From the NCBI GenBank assembly GCA_009773645.1, contig WSYB01000034.1, positions 1 through 36,064 on the forward strand: a DNA stretch of 36,064 nucleotides, given 5' to 3'. Position numbers and translations under genes: made by a program. This DNA is from Geobacteraceae bacterium (GTDB taxonomy: Bacteria; Desulfobacterota; Desulfuromonadia; Geobacterales; Geobacteraceae). Position 1 is the first letter of the stretch, and every line of letters starts with the position of its first letter. The notes under the pieces were generated by a model. That model worked only from the letters and a program-made list of their open reading frames with translations, did no database searches and had not been told where the DNA came from. Of this stretch, positions 24,247 through 34,117 are shown piece after piece.

Positions 24247-24298
24247 CTTGATAAAATCTTGATACATTTCGTTAGCATTTTGACCCTTTCTTTATGCC
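24247..24298 (+). promoter_or_regulatory. Shared K-transport motif, site 1 (before KimA-like gene)
   Basis: Two 11-base direct repeats, CTTGATAAAAT (24247-24257) and CTTGATACATT (24258-24268), are followed by ATTTTGAC (24277-24284), six bases, and TTTATGCC (24291-24298). The elements CTTGATACATT and ATTTTGAC-N6-TTTATGCC recur before the kdp unit at 26459-26510. Direct repeats about one helical turn apart suit an OmpR-family regulator such as KdpE. Confidence 0.55.
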
Positions 24299-24330
24299 GA
24301 TAAAATTATACTTGCTTGATTGTGTGAAAG

Positions 24331-24370
24331 CCTTGTCGGGAAGGTCACGAGCCTCGCACCAGACTTGGTG
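24331..24370 (+). promoter_or_regulatory. Two small hairpins in the KimA-like gene leader
   Basis: CCTT-gtcggg-AAGG (24331-24344) and CACCA-gact-TGGTG (24357-24370) could fold in the 5' leader of the permease gene. They do not match the ydaO c-di-AMP riboswitch known for kimA in Firmicutes, nor GEMM. The structure may be incidental. Confidence 0.3.
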
Positions 24371-24400
24371 TTAGAGCCATGCCGCCATTGAAGAGGAATT

Positions 24401-26383
24401 ATGCAGTCAGGCAACTCACCGGAAAACAACAACCCGCTCCGAAAATTCAAGCACGCCATTTTCGGTGCCCCCAAGCACCTCAAAGACACCCAACTTTTCC
24501 ACAAGATGGCGCTCATCCCGATCCTGGCCTGGGTCGGGCTGGGTGCCGACGGGCTTTCCTCCTCGGCCTACGGTCCGGAGGAGGCCTTCAAGGCCCTCGG
24601 CTCACATACCTACCTGGCGCTCCTCCTTGCCGTGGTGACGGCCCTGACGGTCTTTATCATCTCTTACTCCTACTCCCGTATCATCGAGCACTTCCCCCAC
24701 GGCGGCGGCGGGTACATCGTCGCCACCCATCTTCTCGGGGAAAAGGCGGGGGTGGTCTCCGGCAGCGCACTGCTGGTGGACTACGTGATGACCATCACCA
24801 TCTCCATCGCCTCCGGCGTGGATGCGGTCTTCAGCTATCTGCCGGTCCAGCATCACCACTTCAAGGTCCCCTTCGCCTGCTTCCTGATCGTGCTCTTGAT
24901 CATCCTCAACGTACGGGGGGTCAAGGAGTCGGTGACGGTCCTGGCGCCGATCTTCATGGTCTTTGTGGCGACCCACATCTTCATGCTCCTCTACGGGGTT
25001 TTCGCCCACGCCGACCGCTTTGTCCCGGTTGTGAGCGATTTCGGCGGCGGCCTCCGCCATGATGTATCCACGATCGGGATTTTCGGCATCCTGATGCTCT
25101 TCATGCGGGCCTACTCCCTGGGGGGCGGCACCTATACCGGGATCGAGGCGGTCTCCAACGGCCTTCAGATCATGCGCGAGCCGCGGGTGCAGACCGGCAA
25201 GCGGACCATGCTCTACATGGCCACCTCCCTGGCCTTTACCGCCTCGCTCATCCTTCTCTGCTACCTGCTCCTGGCCTTGAAACCGGTGGAAGGGAAGACC
25301 CTCAATGCGGTCCTGGCCGACACCCTCTTCAATGGCTGGCCAATGGGGAAGGCGATCGCCTTCGTCACCATTTTCTCCGAAGGTGCGCTCCTGCTGGTGG
25401 CGGCCCAGGCCGGCTTCGTGGACGGGCCGCGGGTCATGTCCAACATGGCCATCGACTCCTGGTTTCCCCACCGTTTCGCCGCCCTGTCGGTGCGGCTGAC
25501 CATGCGTAACGGCATCCTGCTCATGGGGCTCGCCGCCATTGCGCTTCTGTTCTATACCCATGGATCGGTCGGCACGCTAGTGGTCATGTACTCCATCAAC
25601 GTCTTCATCACCTTCTCCCTGTCGCAGCTGGGGATGTCGAAGTTCTTCATCGGCCGCAGGAAGGAAGACCCCCAGTGGCTCAGGCATCTTTCGGTACATC
25701 TGGTGGGCCTGGTCCTCTGCGTCACCATCCTGGTCGTCACCACATTCGAAAAGTTTACCGAAGGGGGGTGGATGACGCTATTGATCACCTCGGTGGTAAT
25801 CGGCCTCTGCTACCTGATCAAGGGCCACTACGGCCGGGTCCGCAAAGGGATGGCAGACCTGGACGCAACCCTGCTCGATTTCCCCACCACCCATGAGTTC
25901 AACCCCGACCCCCCCGACCGCAACGCCCCCACAGCCATCCAACTGGTCTCCGGCTACAGCGGATTCGGAGTCCATACCCTTCTTTCCATCGTCACCACCT
26001 TCCCCAAGACTTACAAGAACATCATCTTCGTGTCGGTGGCGGTCATTGACTCGGGGTCGTTCAAGGGGGCCGAGGAGATCGAGGCCCTGGAGAAATCGGG
26101 GCAGGAAGGGCTGGAGAAGTACGTGAACTTGGCCCGCCGGCTGGGCTTTGCCGCCGACTACCGCATGACCGTGGCCACCGACGTGGTCGAGAGCGCGATG
26201 GAGCTCTGCAAGGAGATCAACCAGCAATACCCCCGCTCCACGGTCTTCACTGGGCAGCTCACGTTCCGGCTGGAGAAGTTCTACCACCGCATGCTGCACA
26301 ACGAGACCGCCTTCGCCATCCAGCGCCGCCTCCAGTGGGACGGCATCACCACCGTCATCCTCCCGATCCGGGTTGCGACCTGA
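24401..26383 (+). CDS. KimA-like APC-superfamily potassium permease
   Basis: A 660-residue membrane protein with about 12 helices (residues about 38-455) and a cytoplasmic C-terminal domain (about 470-660). The N-terminal landmark GLGADGLSSSAYGPEEAF and EHFPHGGGGYIVATHLLGE match the KimA/YdaO-type branch of the APC superfamily, high-affinity K+ symporters. It is distinct from Kup. Further family features are SYSYSRIIEHF, GIEAVSNGLQIMREP and VDGPRVMSNMA. GAGG sits 6 bases upstream of the ATG. It is divergent from the pilus genes. Its neighbour is the kdp potassium ATPase with a shared upstream motif, which strengthens the potassium assignment over amino-acid transport. Confidence 0.8.
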   Translation: MQSGNSPENNNPLRKFKHAIFGAPKHLKDTQLFHKMALIPILAWVGLGADGLSSSAYGPEEAFKALGSHTYLALLLAVVTALTVFIISYSYSRIIEHFPHGGGGYIVATHLLGEKAGVVSGSALLVDYVMTITISIASGVDAVFSYLPVQHHHFKVPFACFLIVLLIILNVRGVKESVTVLAPIFMVFVATHIFMLLYGVFAHADRFVPVVSDFGGGLRHDVSTIGIFGILMLFMRAYSLGGGTYTGIEAVSNGLQIMREPRVQTGKRTMLYMATSLAFTASLILLCYLLLALKPVEGKTLNAVLADTLFNGWPMGKAIAFVTIFSEGALLLVAAQAGFVDGPRVMSNMAIDSWFPHRFAALSVRLTMRNGILLMGLAAIALLFYTHGSVGTLVVMYSINVFITFSLSQLGMSKFFIGRRKEDPQWLRHLSVHLVGLVLCVTILVVTTFEKFTEGGWMTLLITSVVIGLCYLIKGHYGRVRKGMADLDATLLDFPTTHEFNPDPPDRNAPTAIQLVSGYSGFGVHTLLSIVTTFPKTYKNIIFVSVAVIDSGSFKGAEEIEALEKSGQEGLEKYVNLARRLGFAADYRMTVATDVVESAMELCKEINQQYPRSTVFTGQLTFRLEKFYHRMLHNETAFAIQRRLQWDGITTVILPIRVAT

Positions 26384-26458
26384 ACAAAGTCTACCCTTTT
26401 TCTTCCTTCAGGGTCACGTAGGGGTTTACCGCCCTTTCGCACCCTTCAGAAAACCCGT

Positions 26459-26510
26459 CTTGATACATTATTGACGCTATTTCCCCCCATTTTGACACCC
26501 ATTTTATGCC
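26459..26510 (+). promoter_or_regulatory. Shared K-transport motif, site 2 (before kdp unit)
   Basis: CTTGATACATT (26459-26469), then ATTTTGAC (26489-26496), six bases and TTTATGCC (26503-26510) repeat the layout of 24258-24298, with the gap between parts longer by 11 bases (one helical turn). TTGACA within it could also be a -35 box. It lies 53 bases before the 69-aa gene, so that gene and kdpABC probably share this promoter. Confidence 0.55.
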
Positions 26511-26563
26511 TCCCCTGGTAATTTGAAACCATGGAAGAAGGTCTTGTAGGTGGGAGGTCCGCG

Positions 26564-26773
26564 ATGAAGATATATCTGTTCAATCCCGAAACGGGCGTTT
26601 ACCTGGGGGAAAGTTTCGCCGATGAGGCGCCGCTGGAGCGGGGGAAGTACGTAATCCCTCCCGACGCGACGACGATTGCGCCGCCCCAGGTCGAACATGG
26701 CCAGATATTGGTTTTCAATGTAGCCGAGAAACGCTGGGAAGTTCATCCTCCCCCTTCATTGACGTACTCTTAA
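26564..26773 (+). CDS. 69-residue protein leading the kdp unit, unknown function
   Basis: A small soluble protein starting at 26564, where GGGAGG lies 6 bases upstream; the longer frame from 26531 adds residues without a ribosome site. It reads MKIYLFNPETGVYLGESFAD, with PLERGKYVIPPDATTIAPP and FNVAEKRWEV later, a pattern similar to short phage tail-fibre-assembly type proteins. No membrane helix is present, so it is not KdpF. It lies 56 bases before kdpA, behind the shared promoter motif, and may be a small accessory or regulator of the Kdp pump. Function is unknown. Confidence 0.6.
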   Translation: MKIYLFNPETGVYLGESFADEAPLERGKYVIPPDATTIAPPQVEHGQILVFNVAEKRWEVHPPPSLTYS

Positions 26774-26829
26774 TGTAAAGTAGACTCAATAAAGAAAGGT
26801 CTGAATTCCATTGACCGGAGATTTACGTT

Positions 26830-28608
26830 ATGAACATGTATGAATGGCTGCAAATAATGCTCTTCTTTGTCGTTCTGCTGGCCACGGTCAAGCCTTTCGG
26901 CACCTTCATGGCCAAGGTCTTCCAGGGGGAGCGGACTTTCCTGTCGCCTCTCCTCGCCCCCTGCGAGAACCTTCTCTACCGGGTCTGCGGCGTGAAGAGG
27001 GAGGAGGAGATGGACTGGAAGAGTTACTCCGCAGGCCTGCTCCTCTTCAACCTGGTGGGCGGCGTCACCCTCTTCGTCATCCTGCTTCTCCAGGGGGTCC
27101 TCCCCCTCAACCCGCAGAAACTCCCGGCCTTCTCCTGGCACCTGGCCCTGAACACCGCCGTGAGCTTCACCACCAACACCAACTGGCAGAATTACAGCGG
27201 TGAATTGGCGGCCAGCTACTTCACCCAGATGCTCGGCTTCGCGGTGCACAACTTCACCTCCGCCGCCACCGGGATGGTGGTAGCCGTCGCGCTGATCCGC
27301 GGCTTCGTGCGGCGTAAGACTTCCGTCATCGGCAATTTCTGGGTGGATCTCAGCCGGAGCACCCTCTACATCCTGTTGCCGCTCTCGCTGGTTTTTGCGG
27401 TTTTCCTCGTCTCCCAGGGGGTGATCCAGAACTTCTCCTCCTACAGGACGGTGCCGCTCATGCAGGCGACGGCCTACTCCAAGCCAAAGCTGGACGACCG
27501 GGGAAACCCCCTCAAGGACGCCAAGGGAAATCCGGTGACCGAGAGCGTGACGGTGAAGGAAGTCACCATTCCCATGGGACCGGTCGCCTCTCAGGAGGCG
27601 ATCAAGGAGCTGGGGACCAACGGCGGCGGCTTCTTCAACGCCAACTCGGCCCATCCCTACGAGAATCCGACGCCGCTCTCCAACATGGTGGAGATCTTCC
27701 TGATCCTCCTGATCCCCGGCGCCCTCACCTACACCTTCGGCCGGATGGCGGGGAACCCGCGACAGGGGTGGGCGCTCCTGGCGGTGATGCTCGCCGTCCT
27801 CATCTTCGCGATGGGTGTCCTCTACCGGGCCGAATCGAGCGGCAACCCGCAGGTGGCTAAGCTCGGCGTGCACGGCATCAACATGGAAGGGAAAGAGGTC
27901 CGCTTCGGCCTTGCCGGGAGCAGCCTCTTCGCCGTCGCCACCACCGGCGCCTCCTGCGGCGCGGTCAACACCATGCACGACTCCCTCACCCCCCTCGGCG
28001 GCATGATACCGCTCTCCCTCATACTCCTATCCGAGGTGATCTTCGGCGGGGTCGGCACGGGGCTCTACACCATGCTCGCCTTCGTGGTGATCGCGGTCTT
28101 CGTGGCCGGGCTGATGATCGGCAGAACGCCAGAGTTCCTGGGGAAAAAGATCGAGGTCCGCGAGATGTGGATGTCGATCATCACGGTCCTCACCTCCGGC
28201 ATCCTGGTCCTGATCTTCTCGGGGATAGCGATGATAGTGCCGTCCGCGGTCGCATCCATGAGCAACCCCGGCGCCCACGGCCTCTCCGAGGTGCTCTATG
28301 CCTTCGCATCGATGTCAAACAACAACGGCAGCGCCTTTGCCGGGCTTTCCGGCAACACCGTCTTCTACAACCTGACCGGCGCGGCTTGCATGTTCATAGG
28401 GCGTTTTGCCCCCATCGTGGCGTCGCTCGCCATGGCCGGGTCGCTGGCGGAGAAGAAGTACGTCCCCGCGAGCCTCGGGACCCTGCCTACCGACAAGGTG
28501 CCCTTTGCGCTCTGGCTGACGCTGGTCATTTTGATCGTGGGGGCACTCACCTTTTTCCCGGCCCTCTCCCTGGGGCCGGTCGTGGAGCACCTGACCATGA
28601 CGATGTAG
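26830..28608 (+). CDS. kdpA: Potassium-transporting ATPase subunit A
   Basis: A 592-residue K+-selective channel-like subunit of the Kdp pump. It holds ten membrane helices with the four selectivity-filter loops of the family: [45 protein letters not shown] and [20 protein letters not shown] lies about 10 bases before the ATG; a second ATG two codons on is possible. The stop codon TAG at 28606-28608 is contributed by the GTAGGGG end of a palindromic repeat. The next gene is kdpB. No kdpF frame was found upstream. Confidence 0.97.
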   Translation: MNMYEWLQIMLFFVVLLATVKPFGTFMAKVFQGERTFLSPLLAPCENLLYRVCGVKREEEMDWKSYSAGLLLFNLVGGVTLFVILLLQGVLPLNPQKLPAFSWHLALNTAVSFTTNTNWQNYSGELAASYFTQMLGFAVHNFTSAATGMVVAVALIRGFVRRKTSVIGNFWVDLSRSTLYILLPLSLVFAVFLVSQGVIQNFSSYRTVPLMQATAYSKPKLDDRGNPLKDAKGNPVTESVTVKEVTIPMGPVASQEAIKELGTNGGGFFNANSAHPYENPTPLSNMVEIFLILLIPGALTYTFGRMAGNPRQGWALLAVMLAVLIFAMGVLYRAESSGNPQVAKLGVHGINMEGKEVRFGLAGSSLFAVATTGASCGAVNTMHDSLTPLGGMIPLSLILLSEVIFGGVGTGLYTMLAFVVIAVFVAGLMIGRTPEFLGKKIEVREMWMSIITVLTSGILVLIFSGIAMIVPSAVASMSNPGAHGLSEVLYAFASMSNNNGSAFAGLSGNTVFYNLTGAACMFIGRFAPIVASLAMAGSLAEKKYVPASLGTLPTDKVPFALWLTLVILIVGALTFFPALSLGPVVEHLTMTM

Positions 28609-28662
28609 GGGCGAATCTCGTATTCGCCCACCATATAGGGCGATCACAAGGATCGCCCCTAC
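28605..28662. repeat. GTAGGGG...CCCCTAC palindromic repeat 5
   Basis: A 58-bp element filling the gap between kdpA and kdpB. Its left GTAG gives the kdpA stop codon and the kdpB ribosome site (AGGAG) starts right after its right end. It is of the same subtype as 19766-19835 (GGGCGAAT.. and GGGCGATCACAAGGAT parts). Confidence 0.88.
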
Positions 28663-28675
28663 AGGAGAACCAACG

Positions 28676-30742
28676 ATGTCCAAACATGCACCCGAACCTA
28701 TATCCATTTTCGATCCGCGGATCATGGGACCTGCCCTGATCGAATCCTTCAAGAAGCTCGATCCCCGCGAATTGTGGCGCAACCCGGTCATGTTCTGCGT
28801 AGAGATCGCCAGCATCATCACCCTGGTGACCTTTGCCATGTCGCTCACCGGGGCGGGCAAGGAGCCGGCCCGGTTCACCGGCCTCGTGTCGCTCTGGCTC
28901 TGGCTGACGGTCATCTTCGCCACCTTTGCCGAGGCTCTGGCGGAGGGGCGCGGCAAGGCCCGTGCCGCTTCCCTTCGGAAGACACGCACCGATGTGACTG
29001 CCAAGCTCCTCTCCAAGCCGGAGTTCAAGAGCGCTTTCACCGCGGTCGGCGCCAGCCAGCTCCGCAAGGGTGATTATATTCTGGTGGAGGCGGGGGAACT
29101 GATCGCCGGCGACGGTGATGTCGTAGCCGGCGCGGCCTTGGTGAACGAAGCGGCGGTAACCGGCGAATCGGCGCCGGTGGTACGCGAATCGGGCGGAGAC
29201 CGCAGCGCCGTCACAGGTGGCACCACGGTCATTGCCAACTCGATCATCGTGCAAATCACCGCCAATCCGGGCGAGACCTTCCTGGACCGGATGATCTCCC
29301 TGATCGAGGGTGCCAAGCGGCGCAAGACCCCCAACGAGATCGCCCTGGAGGTCCTGCTGATCGCCCTGACCCTGGTCTTCCTGCTGGTCTGCGCCAACAT
29401 CAGCCCACTCTCCATCTACAGCGTGAAGGCCGCCGGCCAGGGTACGCCGGTATCGCTGACCATCCTGGTTGCCCTCTTCGTCTGCCTGGCGCCGACCACC
29501 ATCGCCGCGTTGCTCCCCGCCATCGGCATCGCCGGCATGGACCGGCTCTTCCAGAAGAACGTCATCGCCTTATCCGGCCGGGCCATCGAGGCGGCCGGCG
29601 ACGTCAACGTGCTGCTTCTGGACAAGACCGGCACCATCACTCACGGTAACCGCGAGGCGGTCGCCTTCGTCCCGGTGGGGGGGCACAGCGAGGAGGCACT
29701 GGCCAATGCCGTGCTCACGGCATCGCTCTCCGACGAAACCCCGGAAGGGCGGAGCATCGTGGTGCTGGCAAAGCAGAAATACGCCCTGAAAATGGAATCA
29801 TTACCTGCCAACGCGGAAAGCATCCCGTTCAGCGCCGACACCCGCCTCTCCGGCGTGAACGTGGGAGGCAAACTGTACCGCAAGGGGGCGGCCGACTCCG
29901 TCTCCGCCTATGTCAAGAGCCAGGGAGGCAATATCCCCAAGGACCTGGCTGGCAAGGTGGACGTGATCGCCCGCGCCGGGGCGACCCCCCTGGTGGTCAG
30001 TTGCGACGCCGAGGTCCTGGGGATCGTCAACCTCAAGGACATAGTCAAGGGGGGCATCCAGGAGCGCTTCCAACAGTTGCGCAGCATGGGGATCAGGACC
30101 ATCATGATCACCGGCGACAACCCCCTGACTGCCGCCGCCATCGCCGCCGAGGCCCAGGTAGACGACTTCCTGGCCCAGGCCAAGCCCGAGGAGAAGCTGC
30201 GGCTGATCCGCGAGAACCAGGAGGCCGGCTACATGGTGGCCATGACCGGCGACGGCACCAACGATGCCCCGGCGCTGGCCCAGGCCGACGTGGCGGTGGC
30301 GATGAACACCGGCACCCAGCCGGCCCGGGAGGCGGCCAACATCATCGACCTGGACAGCAACCCGACCAAGCTCCTGGACATCGTGGAGGTGGGGAAACAG
30401 ATCCTGATGACCCGCGGCAACCTCACCACCTTCAGCATCTCCAACGACATCGCCAAGTACTTTGCCATCATCCCGGCGATGATGCTCTCCGTCTATCCGC
30501 AGCTGGGGGTGCTCAACGTGATGCACCTAGCCTCCCCCCTCAGCGCCATACTGTCGGCGGTCATCTTCAATGCGGTCATCATCCCGCTGCTGGTGCCGCT
30601 CGCCCTCAAGGGGACCAAGTTCCGCCCCATGCCCGCCGAGCGTCTTCTGATCCACAACCTGCTCATCTACGGGGTAGGGGGGATCATCGCGCCGTTTGTG
30701 GGGATCAAGGCGATCGATATGGTGGTGGGGATGTTTGCGTAA
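28676..30742 (+). CDS. kdpB: Potassium-transporting ATPase subunit B
   Basis: A 688-residue P-type ATPase, catalytic subunit of the Kdp pump. The phosphorylated aspartate is D316 in [12 protein letters not shown]. The actuator loop is TGES (162-165); its Ser corresponds to the serine phosphorylated for shut-off in E. coli KdpB. The hinge [20 protein letters not shown] and TGDN motif are intact. AGGAG precedes the ATG, directly after a palindromic repeat. It works in the membrane with KdpA and KdpC to take up K+ at very low external levels. Confidence 0.97.
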   Translation: MSKHAPEPISIFDPRIMGPALIESFKKLDPRELWRNPVMFCVEIASIITLVTFAMSLTGAGKEPARFTGLVSLWLWLTVIFATFAEALAEGRGKARAASLRKTRTDVTAKLLSKPEFKSAFTAVGASQLRKGDYILVEAGELIAGDGDVVAGAALVNEAAVTGESAPVVRESGGDRSAVTGGTTVIANSIIVQITANPGETFLDRMISLIEGAKRRKTPNEIALEVLLIALTLVFLLVCANISPLSIYSVKAAGQGTPVSLTILVALFVCLAPTTIAALLPAIGIAGMDRLFQKNVIALSGRAIEAAGDVNVLLLDKTGTITHGNREAVAFVPVGGHSEEALANAVLTASLSDETPEGRSIVVLAKQKYALKMESLPANAESIPFSADTRLSGVNVGGKLYRKGAADSVSAYVKSQGGNIPKDLAGKVDVIARAGATPLVVSCDAEVLGIVNLKDIVKGGIQERFQQLRSMGIRTIMITGDNPLTAAAIAAEAQVDDFLAQAKPEEKLRLIRENQEAGYMVAMTGDGTNDAPALAQADVAVAMNTGTQPAREAANIIDLDSNPTKLLDIVEVGKQILMTRGNLTTFSISNDIAKYFAIIPAMMLSVYPQLGVLNVMHLASPLSAILSAVIFNAVIIPLLVPLALKGTKFRPMPAERLLIHNLLIYGVGGIIAPFVGIKAIDMVVGMFA

Positions 30743-30747
30743 TCAAA

Positions 30748-30785
30748 ATCCGACGGATCCGTCCGATCTGTCCGATCCGTCGGAT
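30748..30785 (+). repeat. kdpB-kdpC intercistronic hairpin
   Basis: ATCCGACGGATC (30748-30759) and GATCCGTCGGAT (30774-30785) form a perfect 12-bp stem with a 14-base loop that itself repeats GTCCGATC. It begins 5 bases after the kdpB stop and ends before the kdpC ribosome site. There is no T run; an mRNA stability or expression-balancing role is possible. Confidence 0.7.
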
Positions 30786-30804
30786 CATTAAAAAGGAAAT
30801 AACC

Positions 30805-31374
30805 ATGAAAGAACTAAAACCTACCATTCTGCTGTTCATCGCCTTCACCATCATCTGCGGCGGCATCTACCCCGCCATCGTCACCGGCGTCGCCTATGCG
30901 GTCTTCCCGAAACAGGCCAAGGGGAGCTTCATTGCCGACAAAAGCGGAAAGGAGATAGGTTCGGCACTGATCGGCCAGCCCTTCTCAGATCCGAAATATT
31001 TCTGGCCCCGCCCATCGGCCACCCCGGAATTCGGCTACAACCCGGCCGCGTCCAGCGGCTCCAATGCCGGCCCCACCAATCCCGCTTACCTGAATACGGT
31101 CGGCGACAGGGTTAAGACGCTCCAGGATTCGGGCATTTCCGGCGACATCCCGGCAGAACTGGTACAGGCTTCGGCCAGCGGCCTCGATCCACACGTCACT
31201 CCGGAAGCAGCGAAAGTGCAGATCCCCCGTGTCGCCAAGGCGCGCGGAATGTCAGTGGAACAGCTTGCCAAGCTCGTTGCCGCCCATACAGAAAGCCGCC
31301 AGTTCGGCTTTTTAGGGGAACCCAGGATAAATGTGCTTGTATTGAATCTGGAGCTGGATAAAATGACGCCATGA
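30805..31374 (+). CDS. kdpC: Potassium-transporting ATPase subunit C
   Basis: A 189-residue accessory subunit. The start at 30805 has AAGGA seven bases upstream; a much longer in-frame opening runs back through kdpB but is a shadow. One membrane helix (about 8-30, [20 protein letters not shown]) is followed by the periplasmic domain with [20 protein letters not shown] and [19 protein letters not shown], both KdpC landmarks. Its stop overlaps the kdpD start (ATGA), so pump and sensor are translationally coupled. Confidence 0.96.
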   Translation: MKELKPTILLFIAFTIICGGIYPAIVTGVAYAVFPKQAKGSFIADKSGKEIGSALIGQPFSDPKYFWPRPSATPEFGYNPAASSGSNAGPTNPAYLNTVGDRVKTLQDSGISGDIPAELVQASASGLDPHVTPEAAKVQIPRVAKARGMSVEQLAKLVAAHTESRQFGFLGEPRINVLVLNLELDKMTP

Positions 31375-34037
31375 TAAATAATGATGACGACAAACGCCCC
31401 TCGCCGGAATCCCTGCTGAAGTTGGCCCAGGCCGAAGAAGCGGCAGAAGGACGGGGAAAGCTGAAGATCTTCCTCGGCTACGCCGCCGGAGTGGGGAAGA
31501 CCTACGCCATGCTGGAGGCGGCATGGCAGCTGAAACTGGACGAACGGGACGTGGTGGCGGCTTACGTGGAGTCCCACGGCCGGTTTGAGACCGATTCGCT
31601 CCTGGCGGGGCTGGAGATCATCCCCAGGGCGCAGATCGAGTACATGGGGGTGGTTCTCCAGGAGATGGACATCGATGCGGTGCTGGCCCGCAAGCCCCAG
31701 ATCGCCCTGGTGGACGAGCTGGCCCACACCAACGCCCCCGGTTCGCGTCACGAGAAACGGTGGCAGGACGTGGAGGAACTCCTGGCCGCGGGGATCGACG
31801 TCTACACCACGGTCAATATCCAGCATTTCGAGAGCCTCAACGACATCGTGGCGCAGATCACCGGCGTGGTGGTGCGGGAGACCGTCCCCGACCGGCTGCT
31901 GGACGAGGCAGCCGAGATCAGGCTCGTCGATATCCCGCCGGACGAGCTTCTGCAGCGCCTGCGGGAGGGAAAGGTTTACATCCCGGAGCAGGCGGCCTGG
32001 GCACGGGAAAAATTTTTCAAGCCCGGCAATCTGATTGCCCTGCGCGAGCTGTCGCTGCGCCGGGCCGCCGCCCGCGTGGACGATCAGATGCGGGCCTACA
32101 TGGAGTCACAGGCCATTGCCGGCCCCTGGCCCGCGGCGGAGCGCCTTCTCGTCTGCGTCAGCGGCAGCCCCTTCGGCGAGCGGCTGATCCGTACGACCCG
32201 CCGCCTGGCGGATGAGATGAACGCCCAGTGGCATACGGTGTACATCGAAACTCCCGGCGGAGGCAGGCATCTGCAGGAAAACCGGGAGCGGGTCTGGCGC
32301 GACCTGCGGCTGGCCGAAAGCCTGGGCGCCCAGGTGGCGACCGTAACGGCGACTTCGGTTGCCAACGCGGTCATCGACTATGCCGTCAAGCATAACGTCA
32401 CGAAAATCGTGGTCGGCAAACCGACCAGGCCGCGCTGGCGGGAATTCCTCCGTCCGCCCCTCGTGGACCAGATCATCCGCTTGAGCGGCATTATCGATGT
32501 CTACGTCGTCAGCATCGAACCTGGCGAAGCAAAGCCGGGAGTTGCGAGCGCCAGGCAGAAAAAACCGTTTATATGGTCCGGGTACATGAAAAGCCTGGCC
32601 CTGGTCGCCGCGGCGACGGTTGCCGGCCAACTGGTCCGCACGTTTCTTGCCCCGACCAACCTGGTCATGATTTATCTGCTGGCGGTGGTCCTGGCAGCCG
32701 TTCGTCTGGGGCTCAATCCGGCAATCATGACGGCGTTTCTGAGTGTTGCCGCCTTCGATTTCTTTTTCGTCCCCCCCCATCTGACCTTTGCCGTGGCCGA
32801 TACCGAATACCTGATCACCTTCGTGGCCCTCTTCACCGTCGGTGTGGTCATCAGTAAACTGGTGGCGACGGCAGGTGAACGCGCCGTGACCATCCGGGAT
32901 CGTGAGGTCCATACGGCCAGCCTCTATTACCTGAGTCGGGACCTGGCCGCAGCCGCCGATATCGAGGCAATCCTCGACGCCATCATCAGGAACTTCGGCG
33001 AAAGTTTCAACGGCCGTCTGCTGATTCTCCTCCCGGAGGGTGAACGTCTGGAAATAAAGGGCGCAAGCCACGGGATGCGACTTGACGAAAAAGAGCTGGC
33101 CGTGGCCGACTGGGCCTTCCGCAACCGCCAGGCTGCGGGGCGCGGAACGGGAACCCTGAGCTCGGCCGCCTTGCTGTTTCTGCCGCTCCAGACCTCGGCG
33201 AGTGTGCTGGGCGTTGTGGGTGTGAAGCTTGAGGAAGAGGCGGATTATGCAAACCCTTTAAGCCGCAGGCTCCTCGACGCCTTTGCCTCACAGGCAACCC
33301 TGGCCATCGAGCGGGTCCAACTGGTCAAACAGGCCGAACAGTCCCAACTCCTCCAGGCACGGGAGAGCCTGGAGCGCGCCCTCCTCAATTCCGTTTCCCA
33401 TGACCTCCGCACTCCCCTGGTGTCGGTGACCGGGGCCTTGGGCACCCTCCGGGAAAAAGGGAACAAACTCAGCGATGAGGCCCGGCGCGAGCTCCTCGAT
33501 GCCGCCTGGGAAGAGGCGGAGCGGCTGAATCGGTTCGTGGGAAACCTGTTGGATATGACCCGCCTGGAGGCGGGGGCGGTCAAGCTGAAGGAAGAACCGT
33601 GCGACATCCAGGACCTGGTCGGTTGTGCCCTGGCAGCCATCGAACAACGACTCGGCACGAGAAAAGTCGATGTCCGTCTGCAATCCGACCTCCCCCTGGT
33701 CCGGATGGATATGGCACTGATGACGCAGGTAGTGGTTAACCTGCTCGATAATGCCTTGAAGTATTCGCCGCCCGAGAGTAGCATTACGCTTGCCGCCCGG
33801 ACGGACGGCGCCGTCCTGACGTTGGAAGTCGCCGACCACGGCCCGGGGGTCCCAGAGCCCGACCTGAAAAGGGTCTTCGACAAGTTCTACCGGATTCCGG
33901 TCCCGGAAGGCGCCGGCGGAACCGGGCTGGGACTCGCCATCTGCAAGGGGATTGTCGAAGCGCACGGGGGGAAGATCCGGGCCGAAAACCGCGCCGGCGG
34001 GGGATTGCGGGTGATCGTCACGTTGCCGTTGAGGTAG
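31371..34037 (+). CDS. kdpD: Sensor histidine kinase KdpD
   Basis: An 888-residue potassium/osmotic sensor of full length. The N-terminal KdpD domain has Walker [10 protein letters not shown] (36-44) and [19 protein letters not shown] Usp-like domain (about 250-380) binds c-di-AMP in some homologs. Membrane helices of the DUF4118 module span about 405-505, and a GAF domain about 520-650. HisKA has H677 in [10 protein letters not shown], and the ATPase domain (about 775-888) has [18 protein letters not shown] and [11 protein letters not shown]. It phosphorylates KdpE to induce kdp. The stop TAG lies inside the GTAGGGG edge of a repeat. Confidence 0.96.
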   Translation: MINNDDDKRPSPESLLKLAQAEEAAEGRGKLKIFLGYAAGVGKTYAMLEAAWQLKLDERDVVAAYVESHGRFETDSLLAGLEIIPRAQIEYMGVVLQEMDIDAVLARKPQIALVDELAHTNAPGSRHEKRWQDVEELLAAGIDVYTTVNIQHFESLNDIVAQITGVVVRETVPDRLLDEAAEIRLVDIPPDELLQRLREGKVYIPEQAAWAREKFFKPGNLIALRELSLRRAAARVDDQMRAYMESQAIAGPWPAAERLLVCVSGSPFGERLIRTTRRLADEMNAQWHTVYIETPGGGRHLQENRERVWRDLRLAESLGAQVATVTATSVANAVIDYAVKHNVTKIVVGKPTRPRWREFLRPPLVDQIIRLSGIIDVYVVSIEPGEAKPGVASARQKKPFIWSGYMKSLALVAAATVAGQLVRTFLAPTNLVMIYLLAVVLAAVRLGLNPAIMTAFLSVAAFDFFFVPPHLTFAVADTEYLITFVALFTVGVVISKLVATAGERAVTIRDREVHTASLYYLSRDLAAAADIEAILDAIIRNFGESFNGRLLILLPEGERLEIKGASHGMRLDEKELAVADWAFRNRQAAGRGTGTLSSAALLFLPLQTSASVLGVVGVKLEEEADYANPLSRRLLDAFASQATLAIERVQLVKQAEQSQLLQARESLERALLNSVSHDLRTPLVSVTGALGTLREKGNKLSDEARRELLDAAWEEAERLNRFVGNLLDMTRLEAGAVKLKEEPCDIQDLVGCALAAIEQRLGTRKVDVRLQSDLPLVRMDMALMTQVVVNLLDNALKYSPPESSITLAARTDGAVLTLEVADHGPGVPEPDLKRVFDKFYRIPVPEGAGGTGLGLAICKGIVEAHGGKIRAENRAGGGLRVIVTLPLR

Positions 34038-34087
34038 GGGCGGGTCTTGCGCCCGCCCGAACGGGCACCCGCAAGGGGTGCCCCTAC
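34034..34087. repeat. GTAGGGG...CCCCTAC palindromic repeat 6
   Basis: A 54-bp element between kdpD and kdpE, almost identical to 5345-5398. Its first four bases GTAG supply the kdpD stop codon. Confidence 0.88.
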
Positions 34088-34117
34088 GAATCCATCAAAA
34101 TTGTCAGAGAAAGAATA

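Noticed and set aside
24301-24400. A ydaO/kimA-type c-di-AMP riboswitch upstream of the KimA-like permease
   Set aside because: The conserved ydaO core elements are not present and only two small hairpins are seen.
26774-26829. kdpF upstream of kdpA
   Set aside because: No short hydrophobic frame with a start codon exists in this gap.
30001-31374. Long 457-codon frame containing kdpC
   Set aside because: The first 268 codons are an out-of-frame shadow of kdpB; kdpC starts at 30805 with its own ribosome site.
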